Counted from the stretch's first letter, positions 8,931 through 17,698 are shown. The stretch: 64,000 nucleotides of DNA from an uncultured Bacteroidales bacterium (GCA_947168525.1 CAMVMG010000002.1:169281-233280); one strand, 5' to 3'. Numbers and translations are program-made. The notes: generated from the sequence alone by a model not told the origin.

Positions 8931-10396
8931 TGCTCTTTTCCGTTAACAATTACATGCTTGAACGCCACAGGCTCTGCGTAGTTGATTTCCACGTCTTTAT
9001 CGGAGCTGAAAACACAGTCCGTGAAGGAAACACCCTTCAGGGGCAGTTCCGGCAGGCCGTTGATGTAGATGGCCTGTTCTGCGCCGGAGCAGACGATTCC
9101 ACTGAAGTGGATGTCCCGGAATTCGGGAGTGGTTTCATCCACCGGCATCAGATCTGCCTGTACGTCCTTGTCCATATCCGTTGCCGCCACGCCGGCATAG
9201 TAGAGGTTGAACACCACCCCGTACGTGACGATGTCTTTCATATAGATATTGTCGCACCAGATGTTGCGGACCAGGCCGCCCCGGCCACGGGTGCTCTTGA
9301 AACGAAGGCCTACATCCGTGCCGATGAAACGGCATCCGGTAACCCAGATATTCTCCACGCCGCCGGACATCTCGCTGCCGATGACAAAGCCGCCATGGCC
9401 GTGATATACGGTGCAGTCGCTGATAATCAGGTTTTTGCAGGGAATGCCATGCCGACGACCGTCCTCGTCCTTGCCGGACTTGATACAGATGGCGTCGTCG
9501 CCTACGTCGAAGCTGGAGCCGGTGAGCAGCACATTCTCACAGGCGTCGATGTCGATCCCGTCCCCGTTGGCGGAATAGTGGGGATTGCGGACCGTGATAT
9601 CCTTGATGGTGACATGCTTGCAGTAAAGCGGGTGCAGGTTCCAGCAAGGCGAATTCTGGAACGTGACGCCCTCCAGCAGCACCCGCTCGCAGTTACGGAG
9701 ACTCACCAGCACCGGACGCAGGAAGGTCTTGATCTCCTGCTCATCCAGGGAAGGGTCCGGGTAGTTGAGCGAGCCGGCCGTGGCCCGGGCCTTGGCATAA
9801 CCCTGGTCCGGATACCAGACACTGCCGTCTTCCGAGAGCACGCCGCCCCTTTTCAGGATGGCCTTCCACTGATCGTCCCCTACCTTGCGCCGCTTCACTT
9901 CCCGCCAGTACTCTCCGCTGCCGTCAATGATGCCCGCTCCGGTGATAGCGATATCCGTAGCCCCCTCTGCATGGATGGGAGACAGGCAGCGGCGCACGTC
10001 CAGGCCCTCGAAATTGGTATCGATGATGGGATACAGGGACTGGTCCGGGTCGAAGACGATGACGGCATCCTGGTCCAGGTGGAGGCCGATGCGACTTTTA
10101 AGGCCGATGGGCCCTGTGCGCCAGATGCCCTGAGGGACATACAGGGTACCGCCGCCCTTGTCCGAGAGAGCAGAGATGGCATCGGCAAAGGCGCGGGTGT
10201 TCAGCGTGACCCCGTCCCCCACCGCGCCGAAGTCGGCCAGGGACACCTGCAACTTGGGGATGGAGGGCCGCTCCACCCTGGGCATAGCAAAGGGTGCTTG
10301 TTGATACAGGCTCTCTTCCGCCGGGGAAGACTGGCCCGCGCAGGCTGCGGCAAACAGCAATGCGGCAGAAAGAAGGAGTGTTCCGAGTCTGGTCAT
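8927..10396 (-). CDS. GH28 polygalacturonase, lipoprotein, first gene of the pectin operon
   Basis: This 489-residue beta-helical enzyme hydrolyses alpha-1,4-galacturonosyl bonds. The start at 10396 is preferred over an in-frame ATG ten codons upstream because it opens directly into the signal MTRLGTLLLSAALLFAAAC. The GH28 signature is complete: GDGIDIDACENV, GDDAICIKSG with the paired Asp, GHGGFVIGSEMSGG with the catalytic His, and RFKSTRGRGG (RxK). The N-terminal DFGAVGDGVTLNTRAFADAI is the usual pectin-lyase-fold opening. The 5' region has a TATATTTG -7 box and an adjacent 28-bp palindrome, suggesting repression by the divergent LacI-type regulator. Exo versus endo action is not determined. 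Confidence 0.94.
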   Translation of the reverse strand: MTRLGTLLLSAALLFAAACAGQSSPAEESLYQQAPFAMPRVERPSIPKLQVSLADFGAVGDGVTLNTRAFADAISALSDKGGGTLYVPQGIWRTGPIGLKSRIGLHLDQDAVIVFDPDQSLYPIIDTNFEGLDVRRCLSPIHAEGATDIAITGAGIIDGSGEYWREVKRRKVGDDQWKAILKRGGVLSEDGSVWYPDQGYAKARATAGSLNYPDPSLDEQEIKTFLRPVLVSLRNCERVLLEGVTFQNSPCWNLHPLYCKHVTIKDITVRNPHYSANGDGIDIDACENVLLTGSSFDVGDDAICIKSGKDEDGRRHGIPCKNLIISDCTVYHGHGGFVIGSEMSGGVENIWVTGCRFIGTDVGLRFKSTRGRGGLVRNIWCDNIYMKDIVTYGVVFNLYYAGVAATDMDKDVQADLMPVDETTPEFRDIHFSGIVCSGAEQAIYINGLPELPLKGVSFTDCVFSSDKDVEINYAEPVAFKHVIVNGKEQ

Positions 10397-10423
10397 TGGC
10401 CTATAGTTAAAGTGTGTACGATG

Positions 10424-10431
10424 CAAATATA
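10424..10431 (-). promoter_or_regulatory. -7 box of the pectin operon promoter
   Basis: Read on the minus strand this is TATATTTG, matching the Bacteroidetes -7 consensus TAnnTTTG, 27 bases upstream of the GH28 start. No good TTTG lies 19-21 bases further upstream; that position is occupied by the 28-bp palindrome, as expected if a repressor covers the -33 region. Confidence 0.6.
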
Positions 10432-10443
10432 TAACTAAATTCC

Positions 10444-10471
10444 GATTTTCCGTGCACGTGCACGGAAAATC
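10444..10471. promoter_or_regulatory. Perfect 28-bp palindrome, probable operator O1
   Basis: The half-site GATTTTCCGTGCAC is followed at once by its exact reverse complement, with no spacer and no mismatch. The CGTGCACG centre and full symmetry are typical of LacI-family operators. It lies 12 bases upstream of the GH28 -7 box and between the divergent pectin operon and the LacI-type gene. Binding by the product of 10604-11656 is inferred. Confidence 0.75.
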
Positions 10472-10516
10472 TTTTCAACTATTTTACGAACAAGCCTCCC
10501 AGCACACTCCAGGGCA

Positions 10517-10534
10517 TCCGTGCCCGTGCACGAT
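10517..10534. promoter_or_regulatory. Degenerate second copy of the palindrome, probable operator O2
   Basis: TCCGTGCCCGTGCACGAT matches the core of O1 (TCCGTGCACGTGCACGGA) except for one internal base and the last bases. It lies about 15 bases upstream of the -33 box of the LacI-type gene, so it may serve autoregulation or looping with O1, 73 bases away. Confidence 0.55.
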
Positions 10535-10549
10535 TTGTTAAAAATTTAA

Positions 10550-10580
10550 TTTGTTAACTGAATAGTTTTCCGTACATTTG
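10550..10580 (+). promoter_or_regulatory. Promoter of the LacI-type regulator
   Basis: A TTTG -33 element at 10550-10553 and a TACATTTG -7 element at 10573-10580 are separated by exactly 19 bases, a full match to the Bacteroidetes vegetative promoter. The start codon follows 23 bases after the -7 box. Confidence 0.75.
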
Positions 10581-10603
10581 CCACTGTATTGCAACCACAT
10601 GCC

Positions 10604-11656
10604 ATGGCACCAAGCAGCAAAGTAACCATCCTGGACATCGCACGCATCACCGGCCTCTCCAAAGGAACGGTAGACCGGGTCCTGCACAACCGCGGGGAAG
10701 TTTCCAAAAAAAGCTATGAGAAAGTCATGGCGGTCATCCGGGAAAAAGGGTACCAGCCCAATCCCCACGCCGCCCTGCTGGCCAAAGGGAAAGAAAAAGT
10801 CATCGCCCTCCTCCTCCCCTCCCACACAAAGGGAACGTACTGGGACCTGGCCACTTCCGGCCTGTGCCGGGCAGAAGCGGAAGTGGAGCCCCTGGGGGTA
10901 CGGACTGTCAACTTCTCCTACGACCAGTACAATCCCCTGTCGTTCCGGGACACCTGCCGGGAGCTGCTGGAAAGCCGGCCGCATGGGGTGGTCATCGCCC
11001 CCATGTACAAGGAAGAAACCCTGTCCTTCACCGCACAGCTGTCGGAGCTGGGCATCCCCTATGTGTTCATAGACAGCAAACTGGACACGGAAGACTACCT
11101 GGCCTATTTCGGGATTCCTTCCTACAAAAGCGGTTTTCTCTGCGCCGACATGCTCTGCCGGAGGGAAAAAGTTACCGACGTGCTCATTGTCCGGATCCGC
11201 AGGGACAAGCACCAGCAGTCAGACCCGACAGTAGAACGGCGGGCCGGTTTCCTGGACTACATGCGGGAGCATATTCCGGACTGCACAGTGCGCAGCCTTT
11301 TCATCGACCCCTCTGACGCGGCCGAAACCGATGCCGTCCTGGAGGCTTTCTTCCAGGAATTCCCGCAGGTAAGACACATCGCCATGTTCAATTCCCGGGT
11401 CCACCTGCTGGTTCCATTCCTGGAGCGCCATCCGGAAAAGGATTTCCGGCTCATCGGCTTCGACAACCTGGAGGCCAACATCGCCGCCCTGGTCAGGGGA
11501 ACGGTGGACATGCTCATCGCCCAGCACCCGGACGAGCAGGTGAGAGGCGCTGTCCAGACGCTCGCGGAATACATCGTCCTGCACCGCAAGCCCGCCCGTA
11601 AAGACAACTTCATGCACATGGACCTGCTCACCCGGTACAACGCCGAAGATTATTGA
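10604..11656 (+). CDS. LacI-family transcriptional regulator of the pectin locus
   Basis: The 350-residue protein has an N-terminal LacI helix-turn-helix (VTILDIARITGLSKGTVDRVLHNRG, residues about 7-31) and hinge, followed by a periplasmic-binding-protein-like effector domain (VIALLLPS to GTVDMLIAQHPDEQ). The ATG at 10604 is preferred to an in-frame TTG five codons upstream that lies very near the expected transcription start. It is divergent from the pectin operon and only 2 bases ahead of the GH43 gene, so it probably controls both directions through the palindromes at 10444-10471 and 10517-10534. The inducer is likely a pectin-derived sugar, which is inference. Repression rather than activation is suggested by operator position only. 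Confidence 0.9.
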   Translation: MAPSSKVTILDIARITGLSKGTVDRVLHNRGEVSKKSYEKVMAVIREKGYQPNPHAALLAKGKEKVIALLLPSHTKGTYWDLATSGLCRAEAEVEPLGVRTVNFSYDQYNPLSFRDTCRELLESRPHGVVIAPMYKEETLSFTAQLSELGIPYVFIDSKLDTEDYLAYFGIPSYKSGFLCADMLCRREKVTDVLIVRIRRDKHQQSDPTVERRAGFLDYMREHIPDCTVRSLFIDPSDAAETDAVLEAFFQEFPQVRHIAMFNSRVHLLVPFLERHPEKDFRLIGFDNLEANIAALVRGTVDMLIAQHPDEQVRGAVQTLAEYIVLHRKPARKDNFMHMDLLTRYNAEDY

Positions 11657-11658
11657 AT

Positions 11659-13341
11659 ATGAAACGTTTGCTTCTCCTTACCCTCCTGCTGGCCACGCTG
11701 CTGGCCCCGGCGCAGCCGCGTTACAGCAATCCGGTGCTGCACCAGGACTTCTCCGACCCGGACGTATGCCGCGTGGGAGAAGACTACTACATGACAGCTT
11801 CCTCGTTCAACTGCTTTCCGGGGCTTCCTGTCCTGCATTCCCGGGACCTGGTGCACTGGGAGCAAATCGGCGCAGCCCTCACAGACTATCCGGGACCCGG
11901 CTGGAACGCACCGGAAGACGACTTTCACGGGCGCGTCCAGCATGGAAACGGCGTCTGGGCCCCGTCCATCCGCTACCACGACGGCTGGTTCTATATCTTC
12001 TGCTCAGACCCGGACCGCGGCATATTCATGGTACGCACGCAGGACCCCGCAGGCACCTGGGAAGCACCTGTGTGGGTAGTGAAAGCCAAAGGATACATCG
12101 ACCCCTGCCCGCTTTGGGACGACGACGGGAAAGCCTGGCTCTCCCATGCGCTGGCGGGTTCACGCGCCGGACTCAAAAGCGTCCTGTACATAGCCCCGAT
12201 GGCCGCCGACGGCACGCATCTTACCGGCCCTTCCCGGATTGTGTACGACGGGCACCGCACCCAGCCCACCATCGAAGGGACCAAACTCTACAAACGGGAC
12301 GGCCGGTATTACCTTTTCGCCCCGGCAGGCGGAGTGGCCACCGGCTGGCAGACCGTCCTCCGGGCAGATGAGATCTTCGGCCCGTGGGAAGAACGTGTAG
12401 TGATGGCATGGGCGCCCGGCACCATCAACGGGCCGCATCAGGGCGGCTGGGTGGAAACCCCTTCCGGAGACAGCTGGTTCGTCCATTTCCAGGACAAGGG
12501 CGCCTATGGCCGGATTGTCCATCTGCAGCCGATGCGCTGGCAGGAAGACGGCTGGCCTCTCATCGGCGAAGATCCCGACGGGGACGGTGTGGGGCAGCCC
12601 GTGGTTTCCTGGAAGAGCCCCGTCCCTGACCGGAAAGCCACATCGGCCTCCCGGCTCAATGCCTACGGAACCGGCATGGAATGGCAATACCCCGCCGTTC
12701 CATCCCCTACCTGGCACGCCACCCTTCCGGACGGGTCGGTGCGGCTCTATTCCGTGCCCCAGGATACCCCGGAAGCCAATCTGTGGAACTGCCTCAATCT
12801 GCTGCTGCGCAAATTCCCTGCAGAGCGCTTCACCGTCACAGCCCGGCTCCGCTTCCATCCCAATCCCCAGTTGCCCGGAAAAGGGGAACAGGCCGGATTC
12901 ATCGTCATGGGCAACGACTACGCCACGCTCCGGCTCACAGACACCGGGACAGGCGCCCGGCTGCAATACGCCGTGTGCCAGCAGGCTTCCAAGGGTTCTG
13001 CGGAAACCGTGACAGACCTGGCCGTACTCCCCTATCATGCCACGCCCCACACCCTTCCCTATGCTTCCGGAAATGTGCCGCCGGTGGCTTATCCGGATTG
13101 GCAGGAGGCTCTCATGTGGGTAAAACTGGAAGTAACGCCCCGGAAGGTGGAAGGAAACGTGCCGGATGCGGTCTGCCGGTTCAGCTACTCCACGGAAGGG
13201 AAACGTTTCTCCCCTGCCGGAGGTCCCTTCACGGCCTCCCCGGAAACCTGGATCGGTGCCAAGTTCGGCTTTTACTGCAACCGGCCCGCCCCCAGAAACG
13301 ATGCCGGCTGGGTGGATGTCGAGCAGCTGCAGATAAACTAG
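11659..13341 (+). CDS. GH43 arabinofuranosidase/xylosidase-type glycosidase
   Basis: This 560-residue secreted enzyme has a five-bladed propeller of GH43 type. The three expected acidic residues are visible: Asp in HQDFSDPDVCRVGEDYYM, Asp in GYIDPCPLWDDDG and Glu in PTIEGTKLYKRDG. A C-terminal beta-sandwich like the GH43 C2 domain spans roughly 345-560. The ATG at 11659, 2 bases after the regulator stop, gives the signal peptide MKRLLLLTLLLATLLAPAQ; a TTG two codons earlier is less likely. Placed in a pectin locus it may remove arabinose from side chains, but beta-xylosidase activity is equally possible from sequence alone. Confidence 0.9.
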   Translation: MKRLLLLTLLLATLLAPAQPRYSNPVLHQDFSDPDVCRVGEDYYMTASSFNCFPGLPVLHSRDLVHWEQIGAALTDYPGPGWNAPEDDFHGRVQHGNGVWAPSIRYHDGWFYIFCSDPDRGIFMVRTQDPAGTWEAPVWVVKAKGYIDPCPLWDDDGKAWLSHALAGSRAGLKSVLYIAPMAADGTHLTGPSRIVYDGHRTQPTIEGTKLYKRDGRYYLFAPAGGVATGWQTVLRADEIFGPWEERVVMAWAPGTINGPHQGGWVETPSGDSWFVHFQDKGAYGRIVHLQPMRWQEDGWPLIGEDPDGDGVGQPVVSWKSPVPDRKATSASRLNAYGTGMEWQYPAVPSPTWHATLPDGSVRLYSVPQDTPEANLWNCLNLLLRKFPAERFTVTARLRFHPNPQLPGKGEQAGFIVMGNDYATLRLTDTGTGARLQYAVCQQASKGSAETVTDLAVLPYHATPHTLPYASGNVPPVAYPDWQEALMWVKLEVTPRKVEGNVPDAVCRFSYSTEGKRFSPAGGPFTASPETWIGAKFGFYCNRPAPRNDAGWVDVEQLQIN

Positions 13342-13343
13342 GA

Positions 13344-13375
13344 TTTGCAAAATCCAAGTTCCCGCCGTACCTTTG
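13344..13375 (+). promoter_or_regulatory. Promoter of RNase P RNA
   Basis: TTTG at 13344-13347 and TACCTTTG at 13368-13375 are 20 bases apart, a full Bacteroidetes consensus, and the RNA begins a few bases downstream. The -33 element starts only 3 bases after the GH43 stop codon. Confidence 0.75.
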
Positions 13376-13381
13376 CCCACG

Positions 13382-13722
13382 AAATGGTGGGACGATCTGT
13401 CGCGGTGCTCCGGCACTGAGGAAAGTCCGCACAGGAAAGGGCACCCGTCTGCGGAAAGCGCAGTAGGGAGTAATCTTTAGATATCGTAACAGAAAACAAC
13501 CGCCGCGGGAGGCCTTTCGGGGCCGTTTTTACCGCTGGCAAGGGTGAAAACGCGGGGTAAGGGCCCACGACGCCGCATGGTGACATGCTGCGGGTACGGT
13601 ATCCGGGCCTGCAAGACCAAATATACCGGCAGATGAGGACGGCCCGTCCGATGCCGGGGGGTAGGTTGCGAAGATAAATGACAGATTCAAAAACAGAAAG
13701 CGGCTTACGGCCCCACCATTTT
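13382..13722 (+). ncRNA. rnpB: RNase P RNA
   Basis: This is the catalytic RNA that matures tRNA 5' ends. Diagnostic conserved pieces appear in order: GAGGAAAGTCC at 13418-13428, an ACAGAAA-like segment near 13489, a GGGTAAGGGCCCACGACG segment near 13554, and ACAGAAAGCGGCTTACGG before the 3' end. The two ends pair as helix P1 (AATGGTGGG near 13383 with CCCACCATT near 13712), and this helix runs straight into a T-tract, so it can also act as the terminator. The exact ends are estimated from P1. The 3' end meets the recX stop codon of the opposite strand. Confidence 0.93.
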
Positions 13723-13723
13723 T

Positions 13724-14182
13724 TTATTCTCCCTTGAGCACACGGGATACGGCGGCTTCCACATCGGCATATTCATAGCCCCGGGAAAGGGCGAATATGA
13801 GCAGCTTCAGCCGGCACTGCGGGTCTCCCTGCAGGGTACGGTACTTGGCCACTACAAGGCGGTCCAGCTTGTCGGCGGCCTTCTCCGGGTCTATCTCTTC
13901 CAGGGCGGCCCGGATGGTTTCATCGGCAATGCCCTTCCCCTTTAACTGGAAACGGATTTTCACGGCACCCCAGCCCTGGAGCGAGGATTTCTCCCGGGCA
14001 TAGGCCGATGCATAGCGGGCGTCATCTACAAAGCGCTCCGCCACCAACTGCTGCACCACACGCTCTGCTGCATCGGCATCCCCTTCCAGGTCTTTCAGGG
14101 CCTTCCGGTAGATGTCGGAGCGGCAGTATTCCGCCCGGGAACACAGCCGTTGCAGGCGGGACAGACACTTGGCACTTTCCAT
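13724..14182 (-). CDS. recX: Regulatory protein RecX
   Basis: The 152-residue protein resembles RecX, a helical-repeat modulator of RecA filaments. Typical segments are CSRAEYCRSDIYRKAL, ERFVDDARYASAYAREKS, GWGAVKIRFQLKGKGIADETI and AALEEIDPEKAADKL. It starts 8 bases after the patatin-like gene and probably shares transcription with rlmN and that gene. recA itself is about 3.5 kb away on the other strand, so the two are near but not in one operon. Its stop codon lies inside the rnpB terminator region of the opposite strand. Confidence 0.88.
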   Translation of the reverse strand: MESAKCLSRLQRLCSRAEYCRSDIYRKALKDLEGDADAAERVVQQLVAERFVDDARYASAYAREKSSLQGWGAVKIRFQLKGKGIADETIRAALEEIDPEKAADKLDRLVVAKYRTLQGDPQCRLKLLIFALSRGYEYADVEAAVSRVLKGE

Positions 14183-14190
14183 GGCGTTCC

Positions 14191-16593
14191 TTAGAAATTA
14201 AAGCCCACAGACACGTAAGCACCCACTTTTTTGGTGAGGGAATTCCAGTGGATATCCAGCTTCAGGGGCCCCACCACTGAATCGTAGGCATATTCCAGGC
14301 CGGCGCCGAAGACATGCTCACCCAGTTCGAAGGTGCCGAAGTTGTCAAAATCGTACGCGGCGTTGAACACCGCACTCACATAATGGCTCTTCCCAATGCC
14401 AACGCGGGCGTCCAGCCGGCCGATCATCATGTAGTTGCGCCGGAACGCCCCCGTGGGAATGCCCATGAAGGGCATCTGCTGCTCTACATAGCGGCCGGCG
14501 AAATCACCGCCCATCACGTTGCTGTAGACGATGGGGACACTCTCTCCCAGGATGTAACGGAGATATCCCTGCGGGATAAGGGCGAAACGTCCCATGCTCA
14601 CCGGCATCTTCCCGTCCAGGGCCACGATGCCGAACAGGCTGCCCTTCTCCGGGGTGAACATGCGGGACACCAGCTCCGCCTTGATCCCGCCGGAAATGCC
14701 TCGGGTGGGGAAATATCCGTCGTCCATGGTTTCCATCCGCCCGTTGATGAAGAAGCTGGGATAGTCCCGGGAAACGGCCGCGGGATCATACGCTCCCGAC
14801 TCTTCCGCCGTGAGGATCCGCTTTACCCTGAAATATTGGTTCCGGATGCCGGCCTGCAGGTCGAAGGAGTACCATTTCAGGTTGGACGCGTAAATCTCCT
14901 GGGTGTACTGGGTGAAGTCGATGGAGTAGATGTTGCTGCCGGACAGGAAATTGTTGCGGTCGTTCCAGCGGAAACGGGCCGTGGCGTTGATGGTGGGCAT
15001 CTTGGGGGCGTCGTAGGCGTAGTGCAATTCCAGATAGGGATTCACGCCGATACGTCCGGTAATGTCCAAGGACGAGCCGCGGACGGCATGCGTGTTGAAG
15101 CCCAGGTTGATCAGGATGGAGACCAGGTCTTCCGAGTCGACCCGGAAGCCCAGTCCCAGCTGATGGAGCGGCCCCCGCTTGCACAGGATCCTGAGCCGGT
15201 ATGGCTCCATGGTTCCCCTGAGCTCGTAGCTCACGAAATCATAGGTTCCCCGCCCGAACACCCGCGCGATATCTTCCTCGATGGCCTGTTTGCTTACCAC
15301 GGACCCCGGCCGCACCACCAGTTTGGACCGGATAAACTCCGCGTCCGAAGCGGGCACCCCCACGATGTCAATCTCCCCGATGACCACCGGCTTGCGGCCC
15401 AGGTCCACAGCCTTTGGGGCATGCAGCTGCAACTTGGCATCCCCCACCTTCCTTTTCACGGCGGCGAGCTCCGCCGAGGCGGCACGGGCGGCCCGGAGCC
15501 CCCGGTGATACATGGTGTCGATGGCGACGTCGTTGAAGCTGAGCATGTCGTAGCCCGTGAGGTCTGGATGGATGCGCACGTCCACCGACTGGATATTCCG
15601 CGCGAAGGAGTCGTTGGACAGCATGTCTATCCCCTGCATCAGTATATCTCCCAGGTTGTTGATCTTGTCCGCCTCGGGAGAGGAGCCGGAAAGATCTATG
15701 CCGATAACAATGTCGGCACCCATGTCCCGGGCGATATCCACGGGGAAATTGTTCCGCATGCCGCCGTCGGCCAGGACCATTCCCTGGGTGCGGACCGGCG
15801 TGAACAGGCCGGGGATGGACATGGTGGAACGAAGGGCCAGGTTCACCGAGCCGCTGTGCCAGATCTTGGCCTTGCCGGAAGCCATGTCCGTGGCCACGCA
15901 GGCGAAGGGGATGGGGAACTTGAAGAAATCGGTGGAATCGCTGTAGCCCACAGTCCGGGAATTGATGATCTGGCTCACATTCTGCCCGTACACGAATCCG
16001 GAGGGAAGGCTGCCCATGAGGTTGTCTCCGAGGATCCGGTCTATGGAGCGCGCCTGCTCATCGTCGGCCCGAAGGTGCAGGAAACGGTCTTCCCCGTTGG
16101 AAAAAGGCATGTCTCCCGCCACGAACGACTTGTAATCGTCGGTACGGTAATAGAACGGGATAGAGACCAGGTATTTCTCCTTGTAGCGGGTGCGGGAATA
16201 AGGGACGTATTCGCGCTGCACTTTGTCGCTCAGGGCCATGTTCCAGTTGATGGAATGGATGAGCGAGTCCAGGTAGGCGGCGTCGTACCCCAGGGCATAC
16301 ATGCCCCCTAGCAGGCCGCCGATACTGGTTCCCACCACCATGTCTACCGGAAGGTCGAATTCTTCGATCACTTTCAGCGCCCCCACCGTCGCCGCTCCTT
16401 TGGCGCCACCGCCGGACAGGACCAGGGCCACCGTGGGCCGGTGTCTGCGGATCTGGGCCATCCGGTTGCGGATGCTGCTCACGGCCTTGGCATCCTTGGG
16501 ATCCAGGCCGAAGGTGGAGGAGGAACGGTCCTGCGCCAGGCAGGCGAGAGCGGTGAATACCAGGCAGGACAGCAGGGTGAGAATCTTTTTCAT
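14191..16593 (-). CDS. Patatin-like phospholipase with outer-membrane barrel
   Basis: The 800-residue protein has a signal peptide (MKKILTLLSCLVFTALACLA) and an N-terminal patatin domain (about 50-310). Its parts are oxyanion motif GGGAKG at 61-66, GTSIGG with nucleophile Ser90, and the catalytic Asp in LADGGMRNNFPV. A POTRA-like segment follows (about 400-470, IGEIDIVGVPASDAEFIRSKL), then a C-terminal Omp85-type beta-barrel ending in F. This PlpD-like layout places a lipase on the outer membrane. The start overlaps the rlmN stop as ATGA. Whether the lipase acts on self or foreign phospholipid cannot be told from sequence. Confidence 0.9.
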   Translation of the reverse strand: MKKILTLLSCLVFTALACLAQDRSSSTFGLDPKDAKAVSSIRNRMAQIRRHRPTVALVLSGGGAKGAATVGALKVIEEFDLPVDMVVGTSIGGLLGGMYALGYDAAYLDSLIHSINWNMALSDKVQREYVPYSRTRYKEKYLVSIPFYYRTDDYKSFVAGDMPFSNGEDRFLHLRADDEQARSIDRILGDNLMGSLPSGFVYGQNVSQIINSRTVGYSDSTDFFKFPIPFACVATDMASGKAKIWHSGSVNLALRSTMSIPGLFTPVRTQGMVLADGGMRNNFPVDIARDMGADIVIGIDLSGSSPEADKINNLGDILMQGIDMLSNDSFARNIQSVDVRIHPDLTGYDMLSFNDVAIDTMYHRGLRAARAASAELAAVKRKVGDAKLQLHAPKAVDLGRKPVVIGEIDIVGVPASDAEFIRSKLVVRPGSVVSKQAIEEDIARVFGRGTYDFVSYELRGTMEPYRLRILCKRGPLHQLGLGFRVDSEDLVSILINLGFNTHAVRGSSLDITGRIGVNPYLELHYAYDAPKMPTINATARFRWNDRNNFLSGSNIYSIDFTQYTQEIYASNLKWYSFDLQAGIRNQYFRVKRILTAEESGAYDPAAVSRDYPSFFINGRMETMDDGYFPTRGISGGIKAELVSRMFTPEKGSLFGIVALDGKMPVSMGRFALIPQGYLRYILGESVPIVYSNVMGGDFAGRYVEQQMPFMGIPTGAFRRNYMMIGRLDARVGIGKSHYVSAVFNAAYDFDNFGTFELGEHVFGAGLEYAYDSVVGPLKLDIHWNSLTKKVGAYVSVGFNF

Positions 16594-17615
16594 AGCTGCA
16601 TATGTTTACCGGCCAGCAGGCCGCAGGCGGCAAAGATGTCTTCTCCGCGGGAAGCGCGGATGGTAGCGGTGAGCCCGCCCCGGGACAGGCGGTCCCGGAA
16701 CGCTTCCATCTGCGGGAGCGACGCCGCTCCGTACGGAAAATCCGGAATCTGGTGGAAGCGGATCAGGTTCACCCGGCATTCCAGTCCGGAGAGCAGGCGC
16801 AGAAGGGCATCGGCATGCCGTTTTGTGTTGTTCCATCCGTCAAAGACGGTGTACTCGAAACTTACGCGGCGCTGGCCGGTGAAATCGTATTGCCTTATCA
16901 GTCTGATCACCTCTTCCAGGGGCCAGGCCTTCTGCACGGGCATCATCTCCAGACGCTCTTCCGGGAAAGGATTGTGCAGGCTCACGGCCAGGTGGCACCG
17001 GCTTTCGTCCAGGAAGCGTTTGAGATTGGGCAGTACGCCGATGGTGGAAAGCGTGATGCGCTTGGGGCTCCAGGCCAGCCCCCAGGGGGCCGTGAGGATA
17101 TCGATTACCTTTTTCACCTGCTCCCAGTTGTCCAGCGGCTCTCCCATGCCCATGAAGACAGCGTTGGTGAGACCATCGGCCTCGTCGATGGCAAAAAACT
17201 GGTTCAGGATATCGGCCGCGTCCAGGTTGCCGTGGAAGCCCTGCCGCCCCGTCATGCAGAACTTGCAGCCCATCTTGCAGCCCGCCTGGGAACTTACGCA
17301 GAGCGTTTTGCGGTCCTGGTCCGGAATCATGACGGCCTCTACGGCGTCGGAGGGTTTTCCCTCTACCGGGAAAAGGTATTTCCGGGTTCCGTCCGCCGAG
17401 GTCTGGACGTCCAGGGGGAAGGCCATCCCCACCTCCCAATTTTGGGAGAGCGTCTCCCGTCCCGCCTTGGACAGGTTGGTCATCTCCTGCAGCGTACGGG
17501 CACGCCGGGTATACAGCCACTGGGCCATCTGCTTTCCGGCAAAAGCGGGCAGACCCGCTTCAAGGGCAATCTGTTTCAGTTCTTCCGGGGTTTTTCCTAG
17601 CAGGCGTTGTTTCAT
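16590..17615 (-). CDS. rlmN: Dual-specificity 23S rRNA/tRNA adenine-C2 methyltransferase RlmN
   Basis: This radical-SAM enzyme methylates A2503 of 23S rRNA and A37 of some tRNAs. The 341-residue product has the [4Fe-4S] motif CKMGCKFC (Cys 113, 117, 120) and the catalytic C-terminal Cys in DIFAACGLLAGK. GMGEPLDNWEQV and KRITLSTIGVLP are further family marks. The start at 17615 (MKQRLLGKTPEELK) is preferred to an alternative eight codons upstream because family members start there. It overlaps the patatin gene by 4 bp and likely leads a three-gene operon ending in recX. Confidence 0.95.
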   Translation of the reverse strand: MKQRLLGKTPEELKQIALEAGLPAFAGKQMAQWLYTRRARTLQEMTNLSKAGRETLSQNWEVGMAFPLDVQTSADGTRKYLFPVEGKPSDAVEAVMIPDQDRKTLCVSSQAGCKMGCKFCMTGRQGFHGNLDAADILNQFFAIDEADGLTNAVFMGMGEPLDNWEQVKKVIDILTAPWGLAWSPKRITLSTIGVLPNLKRFLDESRCHLAVSLHNPFPEERLEMMPVQKAWPLEEVIRLIRQYDFTGQRRVSFEYTVFDGWNNTKRHADALLRLLSGLECRVNLIRFHQIPDFPYGAASLPQMEAFRDRLSRGGLTATIRASRGEDIFAACGLLAGKHMQL

Positions 17616-17636
17616 GGGGCACTCTTTTCCTCTGCA

Positions 17637-17644
17637 CAAAAATA
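17637..17644 (-). promoter_or_regulatory. -7 box upstream of rlmN
   Basis: On the minus strand this reads TATTTTTG, a match to TAnnTTTG 21 bases before the rlmN start. No convincing -33 element is seen at 19-21 bases. Confidence 0.4.
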
Positions 17645-17690
17645 ATAATAAATATCCAATGAAAAAATTCTGAATAACCGAGTTTTTGAT

Positions 17691-17698
17691 TAACTTTG
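17691..17698 (+). promoter_or_regulatory. -7 box of the recA promoter
   Basis: TAACTTTG matches TAnnTTTG 50 bases before the recA start. Only a weak TCTG lies near the -33 position. No palindrome that would suggest a LexA-type site was noticed here. Confidence 0.5.

Noticed and set aside
14314..16311. 665-codon open frame on the plus strand
   Set aside because: Antisense to the patatin-like gene, whose catalytic motifs are intact.
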